Shown here in pieces: positions 1 through 5,780 of a stretch of 6,527 nucleotides of DNA. Positions within the stretch are counted from its first letter, which is position 1. The number at the start of each line of letters is the position of its first letter. The notes below the pieces were generated by a model. The model saw only the letters and a list, made by a program, of their open reading frames with translations. It was not told the origin of the DNA and searched no databases. The translations under genes and the position numbers were made by a program. The DNA comes from an uncultured Collinsella sp. (GTDB taxonomy: Bacteria > Actinomycetota > Coriobacteriia > Coriobacteriales > Coriobacteriaceae). The stretch spans positions 1 through 6,527 of the forward strand of contig URVF01000086.1 of assembly GCA_900551185.1 (NCBI GenBank), in the 5' to 3' direction.

Positions 1-50
1 TACGAGATCATGCCTAGTCTCGTGGGCTCGGAGATGTGTATAAGAGACAG
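1..50. other. Nextera i7 adapter (artefact), left end
   Basis: This is sequencing-library sequence, not genome. Bases 1-8 are the end of the P7 flow-cell sequence, 9-16 (CATGCCTA) are an i7 index in adapter orientation, 17-31 are the Nextera read-2 linker, and 32-50 are the 19-bp Tn5 mosaic end (AGATGTGTATAAGAGACAG). Genomic sequence starts at 51. Any reading frame running through here carries adapter-coded residues such as the familiar MYKRQ peptide. Confidence 0.98.
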
Positions 51-572
51 GCCGACGATGAAGGTGGGGGAGGTGATGTCGCCCAGACCGACGAGTGTAC
101 CGGCGCCAGCGGTGATAATGCCGGCATCGCACAGGCCAATCATGGCGATGAACAGGCCCAGACCCACCGAGATGGCGTGACGCAGGACAACCGGGATGGC
201 GTCCATGATGGCCTCACGCAGGCCACAAAGCACGAGCAGCAAGATGACGACGCCCTCAAGGAAGATGACGCTCATGGCCACGTGCCAGTCACCGCCGCAG
301 ACGGTGGTGGCGATTCCAGCGATCATCGCGTTGACGCCTAAGCCCGACGCGCAGGCGAGCGGGCGGTTGGCGAAGATGCCCATGCAGATGGTCATGATGC
401 CGGCGCCCAGGCAGGTGGCGCAGGCGAGCGCTCCCGCATCGATGCCAGCGCCCGAGAGCACCGCGGGGTTGACGGCGATGATGTAGGCCATCGCCAGGAA
501 TGTTGTCAGTCCAGCGCGGAGTTCGGTCCCGATTGTGGACTTGCGCTCACTGACGTGAAAAAGTTCGTCCAT
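51..572 (-). CDS. AzgA-type NCS2 purine permease, N-terminal part (cut by contig end)
   Basis: Probable proton-coupled membrane importer of purine bases (adenine, guanine or hypoxanthine) in the AzgA branch of the NCS2 family. The 174 visible residues begin MDELFHVSERKSTIGTELRA and are rich in membrane segments. Family-typical blocks are AGLTTFLAMAYIIAVNP (residues 20-36) and ANRPLACASGLGVNA (68-82), which corresponds to the family's AN.P.A.A.G.G.NA block, then RHAISVGLGLFIAMIGL (131-147). The ATG at 572-570 is chosen because AAGGAAAGGG (587-578) lies 5 nt upstream. Another ATG at 576-574 is out of frame, hits a stop after 9 codons and sits 1 nt from that Shine-Dalgarno site. Family members are usually 430-480 aa, so well over half is missing, cut by the adapter junction and not by mutation. 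The exact substrate cannot be told from this part. Confidence 0.88.
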
Positions 573-589
573 GCATACCCTTTCCTTGT

Positions 590-610
590 TCGGCCCCGAG
601 TTTAGGCCGA
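590..610 (-). other. Short GC hairpin in the permease leader
   Basis: Arms TCGGCC (590-595) and GGCCGA (605-610) enclose a 9-nt loop just upstream of the permease Shine-Dalgarno site (578-587). No U-tract follows, so it is not an intrinsic terminator. It does not resemble the purine riboswitch core. It may affect translation of the leader or may be chance. Confidence 0.3.
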
Positions 611-627
611 TTGACACGAACTCAACT

Positions 628-633
628 ACTATA
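628..633 (-). promoter_or_regulatory. Candidate -10 element for the purine permease
   Basis: Read on the minus strand, 633-628 is TATAGT, five of six matches to TATAAT, and would give a leader of roughly 50 nt before the ATG at 572. No good -35 hexamer is seen 16-18 bp upstream, so the call rests on the -10 and its position. Confidence 0.4.
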
Positions 634-701
634 GCCCCTTTACGACGCTGTTGTTCCTCGCATGTTGATGTTCGGCGCTTTGTAGCAGACGGACGGTATT
701 T

Positions 702-732
702 TTCGCATGAAAATGTGTGGGTACCGTATACT
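702..732 (+). promoter_or_regulatory. Candidate promoter for the deformylase-like gene
   Basis: TATACT (727-732) is a good -10, 33 bp upstream of the ATG at 766. A weak -35-like TTCGCA (702-707) lies 19 bp upstream, slightly longer than ideal. The region is divergent with the purine permease, so each gene appears to have its own promoter. Confidence 0.45.
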
Positions 733-752
733 TAAGCGGTTACAACGAACTC

Positions 753-760
753 TTTGGAGG
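753..760 (+). promoter_or_regulatory. Shine-Dalgarno site fixing the ATG at 766
   Basis: TTTGGAGG ends 5 nt before ATG 766. A longer in-frame start at TTG 754 would sit inside this ribosome-binding sequence, so it is rejected. Confidence 0.8.
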
Positions 761-765
761 AACGT

Positions 766-1185
766 ATGATTAAAGAGCTCTGCCGCGACGAGGCTATCCT
801 GTCCCAGCGTTGCGAGGTCGCGACCGTCGAGGACGAGTCGGTGGCACAGGACCTGATCGATACCATCAAGTCGCTCGACGATGCCGGCTGCCTTGCCGCC
901 AACCAGATCGGCGTCACCAAGAAGGTCTGCGTCTATCTGGACGACGCCGGCGAGCCCCATGTGCTCTACAACCCCCGTCTGGTGTTTGGCCTGGGTGCCA
1001 GCAAGATGGAGGAGAGCTGCCTGACGCACGAGGAGGTCACCAAGTCCACGCGCTACATCAAGTGCAAGGTTGCCTTTGACCAGATCGTCGACGGCAAGAT
1101 GAAGGAGTGCCGCCGCGACTATGCGGGCTTTGAGGCACAAATGATCCAGCATATGATCGATCACTGTCTTGGAAAGTTGGTCTAA
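766..1185 (+). CDS. Peptide deformylase-like protein lacking the catalytic Glu
   Basis: Belongs to the short peptide deformylase (Fmt/PDF) family, which removes the formyl group from nascent protein N-termini in the cytoplasm. At 139 aa it matches the compact Gram-positive PDF-like form, not the usual 150-190 aa enzymes. Motif 1 (G-x-x-A-A-x-Q) is GCLAANQ at residues 41-47. Motif 2, normally EGCLS, is ESCLT at 83-87 and keeps the metal-binding Cys85. Motif 3, normally QHExDH, is QHMIDH at 128-133: the two His ligands (129, 133) remain, but the catalytic Glu is Met130. Glu to ATG needs at least two base changes, so one read error does not explain it. The protein may bind metal without normal deformylase activity, or may use an altered mechanism. 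A normal PDF is expected elsewhere in the genome. The gene ends before a strong terminator and appears monocistronic. Confidence 0.85.
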   Translation: MIKELCRDEAILSQRCEVATVEDESVAQDLIDTIKSLDDAGCLAANQIGVTKKVCVYLDDAGEPHVLYNPRLVFGLGASKMEESCLTHEEVTKSTRYIKCKVAFDQIVDGKMKECRRDYAGFEAQMIQHMIDHCLGKLV

Positions 1186-1217
1186 GGGGACCAAAGCACC
1201 GCACTTCGTCTCTTTTG

Positions 1218-1259
1218 GCCCGGGCATGACATTGTTGTCATGTCCGGGCTTTTGTGTTT
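1218..1259 (+). terminator. Rho-independent terminator after the deformylase-like gene
   Basis: A 14-bp stem (1218-1231 with 1236-1249, one G-U pair) closes a 4-nt loop TTGT and is followed by TTTTGTGTTT (1250-1259). It lies 33 nt past the stop codon at 1185 and separates this gene from the bile salt hydrolase downstream. Confidence 0.92.
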
Positions 1260-1306
1260 AGCGCCTTTTTGTTTGGAGACAATGAAATTAGCAAGAACGT
1301 AAAGCT

Positions 1307-1312
1307 AGGAGG
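1307..1312 (+). promoter_or_regulatory. Shine-Dalgarno site fixing the bile salt hydrolase start
   Basis: AGGAGG lies 4 nt before ATG 1317. It decides against a longer in-frame TTG start at 1254, which lies in the terminator tail and would put residues ahead of Cys2, the nucleophile that must become N-terminal. No convincing promoter hexamers are seen between the terminator and this site. Confidence 0.85.
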
Positions 1313-1316
1313 CGCT

Positions 1317-2282
1317 ATGTGTACGAGTATTCGATTTACCGATAATTCTGGCCACATGTATCTGGGCCGCAATCTCGACTGGAGCTTTGACTACGGCCAA
1401 CAGGTTCGCGTGATGCCGCGCGGGTTTCACATTCCGTATTCGTTTATCGACGACGCGACAGCGGCACACGCGGTGATCGGTATGTGCATCGATTACAAGA
1501 ACTATCCCATGTTTTTCGATTGCGGTAACGATGCGGGTCTGGCTGTGGCGGGGCTCAACTTTCCCGGCTATGCCGAGTATGCCGAGGGCCCTGTCGACGG
1601 CAAGAACAATATCGCGGCCTATGAGTTCCCCCTGTGGGTGGCAGCGACGTTCTCGACGGTCGATGAGGTCGAGGCCGCGCTGCGCGACACGGTGATTGTC
1701 GCCAAATCTGCCGGAGAGGGGCTGGGCGTGTCGCTGCTCCATTGGATTATCGGCGACAGCCAGCGCAGCATCGTGGTCGAGATGATGGCTGACGGCCTGC
1801 ATGTATACGACGATCCGGTCGACACCCTTGCCAACCAGCCGACCTTCCCGTGGCACATGGAAAACCTCCGCACCTATATCACCGCCACAAGCGATTTTCC
1901 GCAGACGGCGACATGGCGTGGCGCCGAGCTTAAGCCCTATGGAGCCGGTGCCGGCATGCGCGGCATTCCGGGCGATTGCTATTCGCCGAGCCGTTTTGTA
2001 AAGGCGGCGTACCTCAATGCCAATTACCCGCAAAAGGAGAGCGAGACCGAAAACGTCGTTCGCATGTTCCGCTCGCTCGAGGGCGTGGTGATGATCGAGG
2101 GAGCGTCCAGGATGGGCGATGGCAAGTTCGAGAAGACTATCTATACCGGATGCTTTAGCGCGCGCACGGGCAATTATTACTACGCGATGTATGGGGATCC
2201 GTCGATTCGCTACGTGAGCCTGATGGATGCCGAGGGCGCGAGCCCCGATAGGCTCGTGGTTCCCGAGCCGCGTCGTTCGTAG
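1317..2282 (+). CDS. bsh: Choloylglycine hydrolase / bile salt hydrolase
   Basis: A cytoplasmic Ntn-hydrolase that cleaves the amide bond of glycine- or taurine-conjugated bile acids. The 321-aa length fits the Gram-positive bile salt hydrolases. After Met removal, Cys2 (MCTSIRF) becomes the N-terminal nucleophile. Other conserved catalytic positions are Arg18 and Asp21 (GRNLDW), Asn81 (GLNFPGYAEY), Asn173 (LANQPTFPWH) and Arg226 (SPSRFVKA). The block IPGD at 217-220 and the TIYTGCFSARTGNYYY end are also family-typical. Asn81 is what bile salt hydrolases carry; several penicillin V acylases have Tyr near here. The loop before IPGD reads Y-G-A-G (208-211). A G-x-G there has been linked to glycine-conjugate preference in lactobacillar enzymes; applying it here is inference. 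No signal peptide is seen. The gene stands alone between a terminator and a convergent gene. Penicillin acylase activity is the main alternative but less likely. Confidence 0.95.
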   Translation: MCTSIRFTDNSGHMYLGRNLDWSFDYGQQVRVMPRGFHIPYSFIDDATAAHAVIGMCIDYKNYPMFFDCGNDAGLAVAGLNFPGYAEYAEGPVDGKNNIAAYEFPLWVAATFSTVDEVEAALRDTVIVAKSAGEGLGVSLLHWIIGDSQRSIVVEMMADGLHVYDDPVDTLANQPTFPWHMENLRTYITATSDFPQTATWRGAELKPYGAGAGMRGIPGDCYSPSRFVKAAYLNANYPQKESETENVVRMFRSLEGVVMIEGASRMGDGKFEKTIYTGCFSARTGNYYYAMYGDPSIRYVSLMDAEGASPDRLVVPEPRRS

Positions 2283-2307
2283 CCGTTAGCTTTACTGCAA
2301 TGCAAAT

Positions 2308-2339
2308 CGGCCCTGCGTCTCCCGTGAGATGCAGGGCCG
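2308..2339. terminator. Probable bidirectional terminator hairpin between bsh and kup
   Basis: A 13-bp stem CGGCCCTGCGTCT (2308-2320) with AGATGCAGGGCCG (2327-2339), one G-U pair, closes a 6-nt loop. It lies 25 nt after the bile salt hydrolase stop and 22 nt after the kup stop on the other strand. U-tracts are weak on both sides (tgtcgttgattt on plus; ATTTGCATTG on minus), so efficiency is uncertain, but position between convergent genes supports the role. Confidence 0.7.
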
Positions 2340-2361
2340 CTGTCGTTGATTTGTGACGTCG

Positions 2362-4593
2362 CTAGAAGTTGGCATCGTTGAGCTGTTCGCTCTCGAGGCC
2401 GTCGAGCTGTTGCTGTTCGGGCGTATCGGCGACGCTCTCGAGCAGCTCGGTGGGATCGACGTTCATGCTCTTGCCGGCCTCGTTGCCGTTGACCAAGTCG
2501 TCCGAGAAGATGTCGACCTCCATTTCCTCGGCCTCTTCGATCTGAACTTCGAGCGGCACCTGGGTGCGCACAAGTTTGACGGCCGGGCGCATGCGGGCAA
2601 AGAGCGGTACGTACTCAATGATGATGGCCGAGTTCTCAAGACCGTACCAGCGTGCCGGGCTTCCGCAGGCGCGGCGGACGGCGTACTTGATGGCCATCAC
2701 GCGGTGGTCATTGCGGTTGATGTCCGTTTCGGGGGCGAGCATCTTGCGCAGCATGCAAAAACGGAAGTCGCCCACGTTGCCGCGCGTCTCGTAGATGGAG
2801 TAGGTGTGGTGCTGCGGCGGCAGCTCGCCCGAAGCCATCAGGTCGCCGACGATCTGACGCAGATAGGCGTTGATGCGCTGGTTGACCTTAAAGCCCAGGT
2901 CCAGGCGAACGCGGAAGAGGAAGTCCGTGCCAAAGGTCTCGACGGAATACTCGTGCGTATAGGGCTCGTCGGTGACATGCACGTTAATGAACCAATACGC
3001 CTTGGCGCGCTTGGGATGTTTATCCAGGATGGAATAGAGCACGTCGCGGTCGAGTGTGAGCGGATCGGGGCTGTTGGTGAGGAACACCAGGTTGTCGGCG
3101 AGCACGGGATAGGTCTCGTCGTTGCGCAGGCGGTTGAGCTGATCGATGTACTTGGAGACGGGCAACAGAATCGTCTGCGTGCGCTCGATGGCGGTGCCAC
3201 GGCGCCACACGTACATAAGGCCAAACAGCAGTGCGGCCAGGAAGATCATCACATAACCGCCGTCAAAGAACATGGTGAGGCACGAGGCGAAGAAGCACAG
3301 CTCAATGGCACCGAAGAGCAGGGCGAAGACGCAGGCGCCCAGCTTGTGCTTGAGAATGCCAGCGATATAGCTCGTCAAAAGCGTCGTAGTCATGAGCATG
3401 GTCACGGTAATGGCGAGGCCGTAGGCGCTCTCCATGCGCTCGGAGTTTTGGAACAGCAGCACAATGAAGATGCAGCCGACCCACATGATGTTGTTGACAA
3501 GCGGAATATAGAGCTGGCCCTTGGTGTCGCTGGGGTAGTGGATGCGCAGATGCGGCATAAGGTTGAGACGCGTGGCCTCGGATACCAGCGAGAACGAGCC
3601 GGTGATGAGCGCCTGCGAGGCGATGATGGCCGCCACGGCCGAAAGCACGATGGCAAAGGGGCGCAGGGGCTCGGGAAGCATCATATAGAACGGGTTAACG
3701 ATATCCATCGCGAGCATCTGGGGGTTGGAGTTGTTGGCGAGCAGCCAAGCGCCCTGACCCAGATAGTTAAGGATGAGGGCCGCCTTAACAAACGGCCAGG
3801 ATGCGTAGATGTTGGCCTTGCCCACGTGGCCCATGTCTGAATAGAGCGCCTCGGCGCCGGTCGTCGACAGGAAGACGAAGCCGAGCACCATGATGCCCGA
3901 GTGGTTGATGGGCGAGAACAGGAACATGATGCCACGGATGGGGTTGAGCGCGCGTAGGATGGACAGGTTGCCGAGCATGTTGAACAGGCCGGCGCCAGCC
4001 AAGAACAGGAACCACAGCGTCATGAGCGGACCGAACAGCTTGCCGATTGACGAGGTGCCAGCGCGCTGCATGGCAAACAGGCCACAGATAATGATGATGG
4101 TAATAATGATGACGTTAGTTTGCCCGTCACCCAACAGCGCGTGGCCCCACTCGATGGTACGCAGGCCCTCAATGGCTGTGGTGACCGTGACCGCGGGGGT
4201 GAGGATGCCGTCGGCGAGCAGCGCCGCGCCGCCGATCATGGCGGGGAGAATCAGCCATGGTGCCACCTTGCGCACGAGACTGAACAGGGCGAAGATGCCG
4301 CCTTCGTTGTGGTTGTCGGCCTTCATGGCGATTACCACGTACTTGACCGTGGTCACGAGCGTCATGGTCCAGATGACGAGCGAAAGCGCGCCCAGGATCA
4401 TGTCCTCGCTGACGGTACCGATGCCGCCGTTGTTGGCGACGATTGATTTCATGGTGTACATGGGGCTCGTGCCGATGTCGCCATAGACGACGCCGAGCGT
4501 TACGAGCAGCATGCCAGCGGAGAGGGGGATGGCTCCGTGCCCGCCTTGCCCGCGCTGGTCTTGGAGGTTTGCCTCCAGTTTATTGTGTGCCAC
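2362..4593 (-). CDS. kup: Kup-family potassium uptake transporter
   Basis: An inner-membrane K+ importer of the Kup/HAK/KT family, thought to be K+/H+ symporters. Numbered from the GTG at 4593 it is 743 aa, longer than E. coli Kup (622 aa). Family blocks in order are GVVYGDIGTSPMY (34-46), DNHNEGGIFALF (93-104), LLADGILTPA (125-134), TGAEALYSDMGH (245-256), NYLGQGA (276-282), SQALITGSFS (326-335) and GQLYIPLVNN (359-368). About twelve membrane helices span roughly residues 25-463, followed by a cytosolic domain of about 280 residues. The last 60 residues form an acidic tail (about 18 Asp/Glu, one Lys). GTG 4593 is preferred because AAGGGAG lies 5 nt upstream. The ATG at 4611, giving six more residues, has no clear ribosome-binding site. 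Kup proteins in some Gram-positives are inhibited by c-di-AMP; nothing here shows whether this one is. The EamA gene lies upstream on the same strand across 157 bp. Confidence 0.95.
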   Translation of the reverse strand: MAHNKLEANLQDQRGQGGHGAIPLSAGMLLVTLGVVYGDIGTSPMYTMKSIVANNGGIGTVSEDMILGALSLVIWTMTLVTTVKYVVIAMKADNHNEGGIFALFSLVRKVAPWLILPAMIGGAALLADGILTPAVTVTTAIEGLRTIEWGHALLGDGQTNVIIITIIIICGLFAMQRAGTSSIGKLFGPLMTLWFLFLAGAGLFNMLGNLSILRALNPIRGIMFLFSPINHSGIMVLGFVFLSTTGAEALYSDMGHVGKANIYASWPFVKAALILNYLGQGAWLLANNSNPQMLAMDIVNPFYMMLPEPLRPFAIVLSAVAAIIASQALITGSFSLVSEATRLNLMPHLRIHYPSDTKGQLYIPLVNNIMWVGCIFIVLLFQNSERMESAYGLAITVTMLMTTTLLTSYIAGILKHKLGACVFALLFGAIELCFFASCLTMFFDGGYVMIFLAALLFGLMYVWRRGTAIERTQTILLPVSKYIDQLNRLRNDETYPVLADNLVFLTNSPDPLTLDRDVLYSILDKHPKRAKAYWFINVHVTDEPYTHEYSVETFGTDFLFRVRLDLGFKVNQRINAYLRQIVGDLMASGELPPQHHTYSIYETRGNVGDFRFCMLRKMLAPETDINRNDHRVMAIKYAVRRACGSPARWYGLENSAIIIEYVPLFARMRPAVKLVRTQVPLEVQIEEAEEMEVDIFSDDLVNGNEAGKSMNVDPTELLESVADTPEQQQLDGLESEQLNDANF

Positions 4594-4598
4594 GAGGA

Positions 4599-4605
4599 CT
4601 CCCTT
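4599..4605 (-). promoter_or_regulatory. Shine-Dalgarno site favouring the GTG start of kup
   Basis: AAGGGAG on the minus strand ends 5 nt before GTG 4593-4591, the same spacing as for the deformylase-like gene. It lies inside the codons that would follow ATG 4611, whose own upstream region (AGATAACCGG) has no good Shine-Dalgarno match. Confidence 0.65.
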
Positions 4606-4608
4606 AGA

Positions 4609-4694
4609 CATCCGGTTATCTGTCTAGGACAAAAAACTTTATGCCGTCTTTATACATACAAGAGCAGTTTGGCACATCGGGTTATTTTAGACAA
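4609..4694. repeat. Imperfect direct repeat upstream of kup
   Basis: CATCCGGTTAT (4609-4619) and CATCGGGTTAT (4675-4685) differ at one of 11 bases. Each is followed within a few bases by a related element, TAGGACAA (4625-4632) and TAGACAA (4688-4694 region). The copies are 66 bp apart and flank the likely start of the kup transcript. This may be a duplicated control sequence or chance. Confidence 0.4.
4684..4689 (-). promoter_or_regulatory. Candidate -10 element for kup
   Basis: TAAAAT on the minus strand (4689-4684) matches five of six bases of TATAAT. No good -35 is present; the spacer is filled by the palindrome at 4693-4716. A second option is TATAAA at 4654-4649, also without a good -35. 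The choice is uncertain. Confidence 0.35.
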
Positions 4695-4716
4695 TAATCC
4701 TCAGCTGGGGATTATT
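4693..4716. promoter_or_regulatory. 24-bp near-perfect palindrome, candidate operator
   Basis: Arms AATAATCC (4693-4700) and GGATTATT (4709-4716) flank TCAGCTGG, whose core CAGCTG is itself palindromic, so 11 of 12 base pairs are symmetric. It sits between the EamA stop (4751) and kup, 3 bp upstream of the candidate TAAAAT -10 on the minus strand, where a repressor site would be expected. As RNA it could fold, but no U-tract follows in the minus direction, so an operator is favoured over a terminator. Confidence 0.5.
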
Positions 4717-4750
4717 TATCTACGCAGGTAGCATTTCAAAGCAGGGGCTT

Positions 4751-5662
4751 TTAAGCACGTACTGTCTGGGCGATGCCAGCCTTGGCGTTTGCGCGTTTGC
4801 CGGCGAGTTCGCAAAAAATCGCGCCGCCGATGATAAGCGCGGCGCCCATCAGGCGGACCGGTGTTATGGCTTCACCCAAAAGGGCGGCCGAGAACACGAC
4901 CGCCGAAAGCGGCTCGAGGTAGCCGACGACAGCGACGGTCTGGACGGGCAGCTTGGCGACGGCGCTAAAGTAGAGCAGGCAACCGATGCCGGTGTTGACG
5001 ACGCCGAGCATAGCGACGGCGCGCCAATCAATACTGGCGGCGATACCGGCGGACAGGAATGAGGGAGCGCCCTGCGTGATGAGCGTGAGGACCAGTGCGG
5101 TCACAAAAGCGGCGCACACCTGGAGCGTGGAGTTCTCGAGGCCCTCGATGTGCGGCGCACCCTTGCTAGCGATGACCATCAATGCATAGCAGAAGGCCGA
5201 GGCGATTCCACAGACGATGCCCGCAATGGGCATATTGCCGCCTAGACCTTGCGCTGCAATGAGAAAAGCACCGCAGGCGACGGCGACAAAGCCGGCGATT
5301 TTGCCGCCGGTCAGCTTTTCGCCAAAGATGAGCGGGGAGAGCGCCATGACAATGATGGGGCCGCAGTAGTACAGCAGCGAGGATACGCCGACGCCGATCG
5401 TCTGGTAGGCGCGGAACAGAAAAATCCAGCTGGCGCCCAGCGCAGCTCCCGAGAGGAGGAGGGCCGCGGCTTCGCGGGGACGAGATGGCGCCTGCAACTT
5501 ATGGTGTTGGGTAGTGGCGAGGATGGTTATAAGCGAGAGGGCTCCCAGAAAAGTGCGCAGCAGCACGATATCGGAGCTCGGCAGTGCGATAGCTGCGGCG
5601 ATGATGCCGTTAGAGCCAAACAACAGTAATGCTGCTAAGTATGTAAACAGTCCGTTGTTCAT
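4751..5662 (-). CDS. EamA-family (DMT superfamily) membrane transporter
   Basis: A 303-aa integral membrane protein of the drug/metabolite transporter superfamily, in the length range of ten-helix EamA exporters. It has two EamA repeats: the first covers about residues 5-137 and ends GEKLTGGKIAGFVAVACGAFLI-like (from 114), the second about 146-285 with YLEPLSAVVFSAALLGE (248-264) and GEAIT (263-267). The Pro-x-hydrophobic stretch before GE in each half is typical. A short basic tail (GKRANAK) follows the last helix. The substrate cannot be predicted; relatives export amino acids, other metabolites or drugs. The ATG at 5662 has GAGGGG 10 nt upstream, a longer gap than ideal; a nearer ATG is out of frame. 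Divergent from a LysR-family gene across 118 bp, a common pairing in which the regulator controls the exporter. Confidence 0.9.
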   Translation of the reverse strand: MNNGLFTYLAALLLFGSNGIIAAAIALPSSDIVLLRTFLGALSLITILATTQHHKLQAPSRPREAAALLLSGAALGASWIFLFRAYQTIGVGVSSLLYYCGPIIVMALSPLIFGEKLTGGKIAGFVAVACGAFLIAAQGLGGNMPIAGIVCGIASAFCYALMVIASKGAPHIEGLENSTLQVCAAFVTALVLTLITQGAPSFLSAGIAASIDWRAVAMLGVVNTGIGCLLYFSAVAKLPVQTVAVVGYLEPLSAVVFSAALLGEAITPVRLMGAALIIGGAIFCELAGKRANAKAGIAQTVRA

Positions 5663-5685
5663 GCGCTGACATCCCCTCTATATCC

Positions 5686-5708
5686 GAACATGTTCACTAT
5701 GGGTGAAC
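5686..5708. promoter_or_regulatory. Overlapping dyads with LysR-type box (candidate operator)
   Basis: GTTCAC (5692-5697) and GTGAAC (5703-5708) form a perfect 6-bp inverted repeat around TATGG. Within it T5694 to A5706 fits T-N11-A, the consensus of LysR-family binding sites. A second perfect palindrome, GAACATGTTC (5686-5695), shares the GTTC half-site. It lies between the divergent EamA and LysR genes, so it is the obvious site for the regulator to bind, controlling EamA and itself. Binding is inferred. Confidence 0.6.
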
Positions 5709-5729
5709 TGGCTTTAGAAGAAAAGCGAA

Positions 5730-5735
5730 TATAAT
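5730..5735 (+). promoter_or_regulatory. -10 element for the LysR-family gene
   Basis: TATAAT is a perfect -10, with the start codon at 5781 about 45 bp downstream. No good -35 is seen (best CTGGCT, 5708-5713, 16-bp spacer). The LysR-type dyad ends at the -35 position, so regulator binding there would be expected to affect the regulator's own transcription. Confidence 0.6.
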
Positions 5736-5765
5736 GCATGGAAAACATGACAAAAACTCATGCAA

Positions 5766-5773
5766 GGGTGGGG
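5766..5773 (+). promoter_or_regulatory. Ribosome-binding site deciding the GTG start of the LysR-family gene
   Basis: GGGTGGGG lies 7 nt before GTG 5781. A GTG at 5776 is closer but opens a different frame. The in-frame ATG 5802 has only an A-rich sequence upstream. Confidence 0.55.
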
Positions 5774-5780
5774 ACGTGCC

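Noticed and set aside
36..486. Two plus-strand open frames at the left end (36-341 and 196-486)
   Set aside because: The first starts within adapter sequence (MYKRQ) and both lie antisense to the AzgA-type permease.
611..616. TTGACA as a plus-strand -35 element
   Set aside because: No -10-like hexamer occurs 16-18 bp downstream (the sequence there is GCCCCT), and the nearest gene on that strand starts 150 bp further on with a better-placed TATACT.
573..640. A purine riboswitch before the permease
   Set aside because: The leader is about 50 nt with one short hairpin and lacks the three-way junction and conserved loops.
1305..2033. 242-codon minus-strand open frame opposite the bile salt hydrolase
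   Set aside because: Antisense shadow of a gene with complete catalytic residues; Arg/His-rich translation with no domain.
2353..3840. 495-codon plus-strand open frame opposite kup
   Set aside because: It lies entirely antisense to a gene with clear Kup family motifs; its composition (many His, Gly, Val, Asp, Glu) is what the opposite strand of a GC-rich membrane gene gives, and it has no recognisable domain.
4594..4750. A c-di-AMP (ydaO-type) riboswitch upstream of kup
   Set aside because: Such riboswitches are common before K+ transporter genes, but the 157-bp gap has none of the conserved GC-rich core that I can recognise and is too short once the palindrome is placed.
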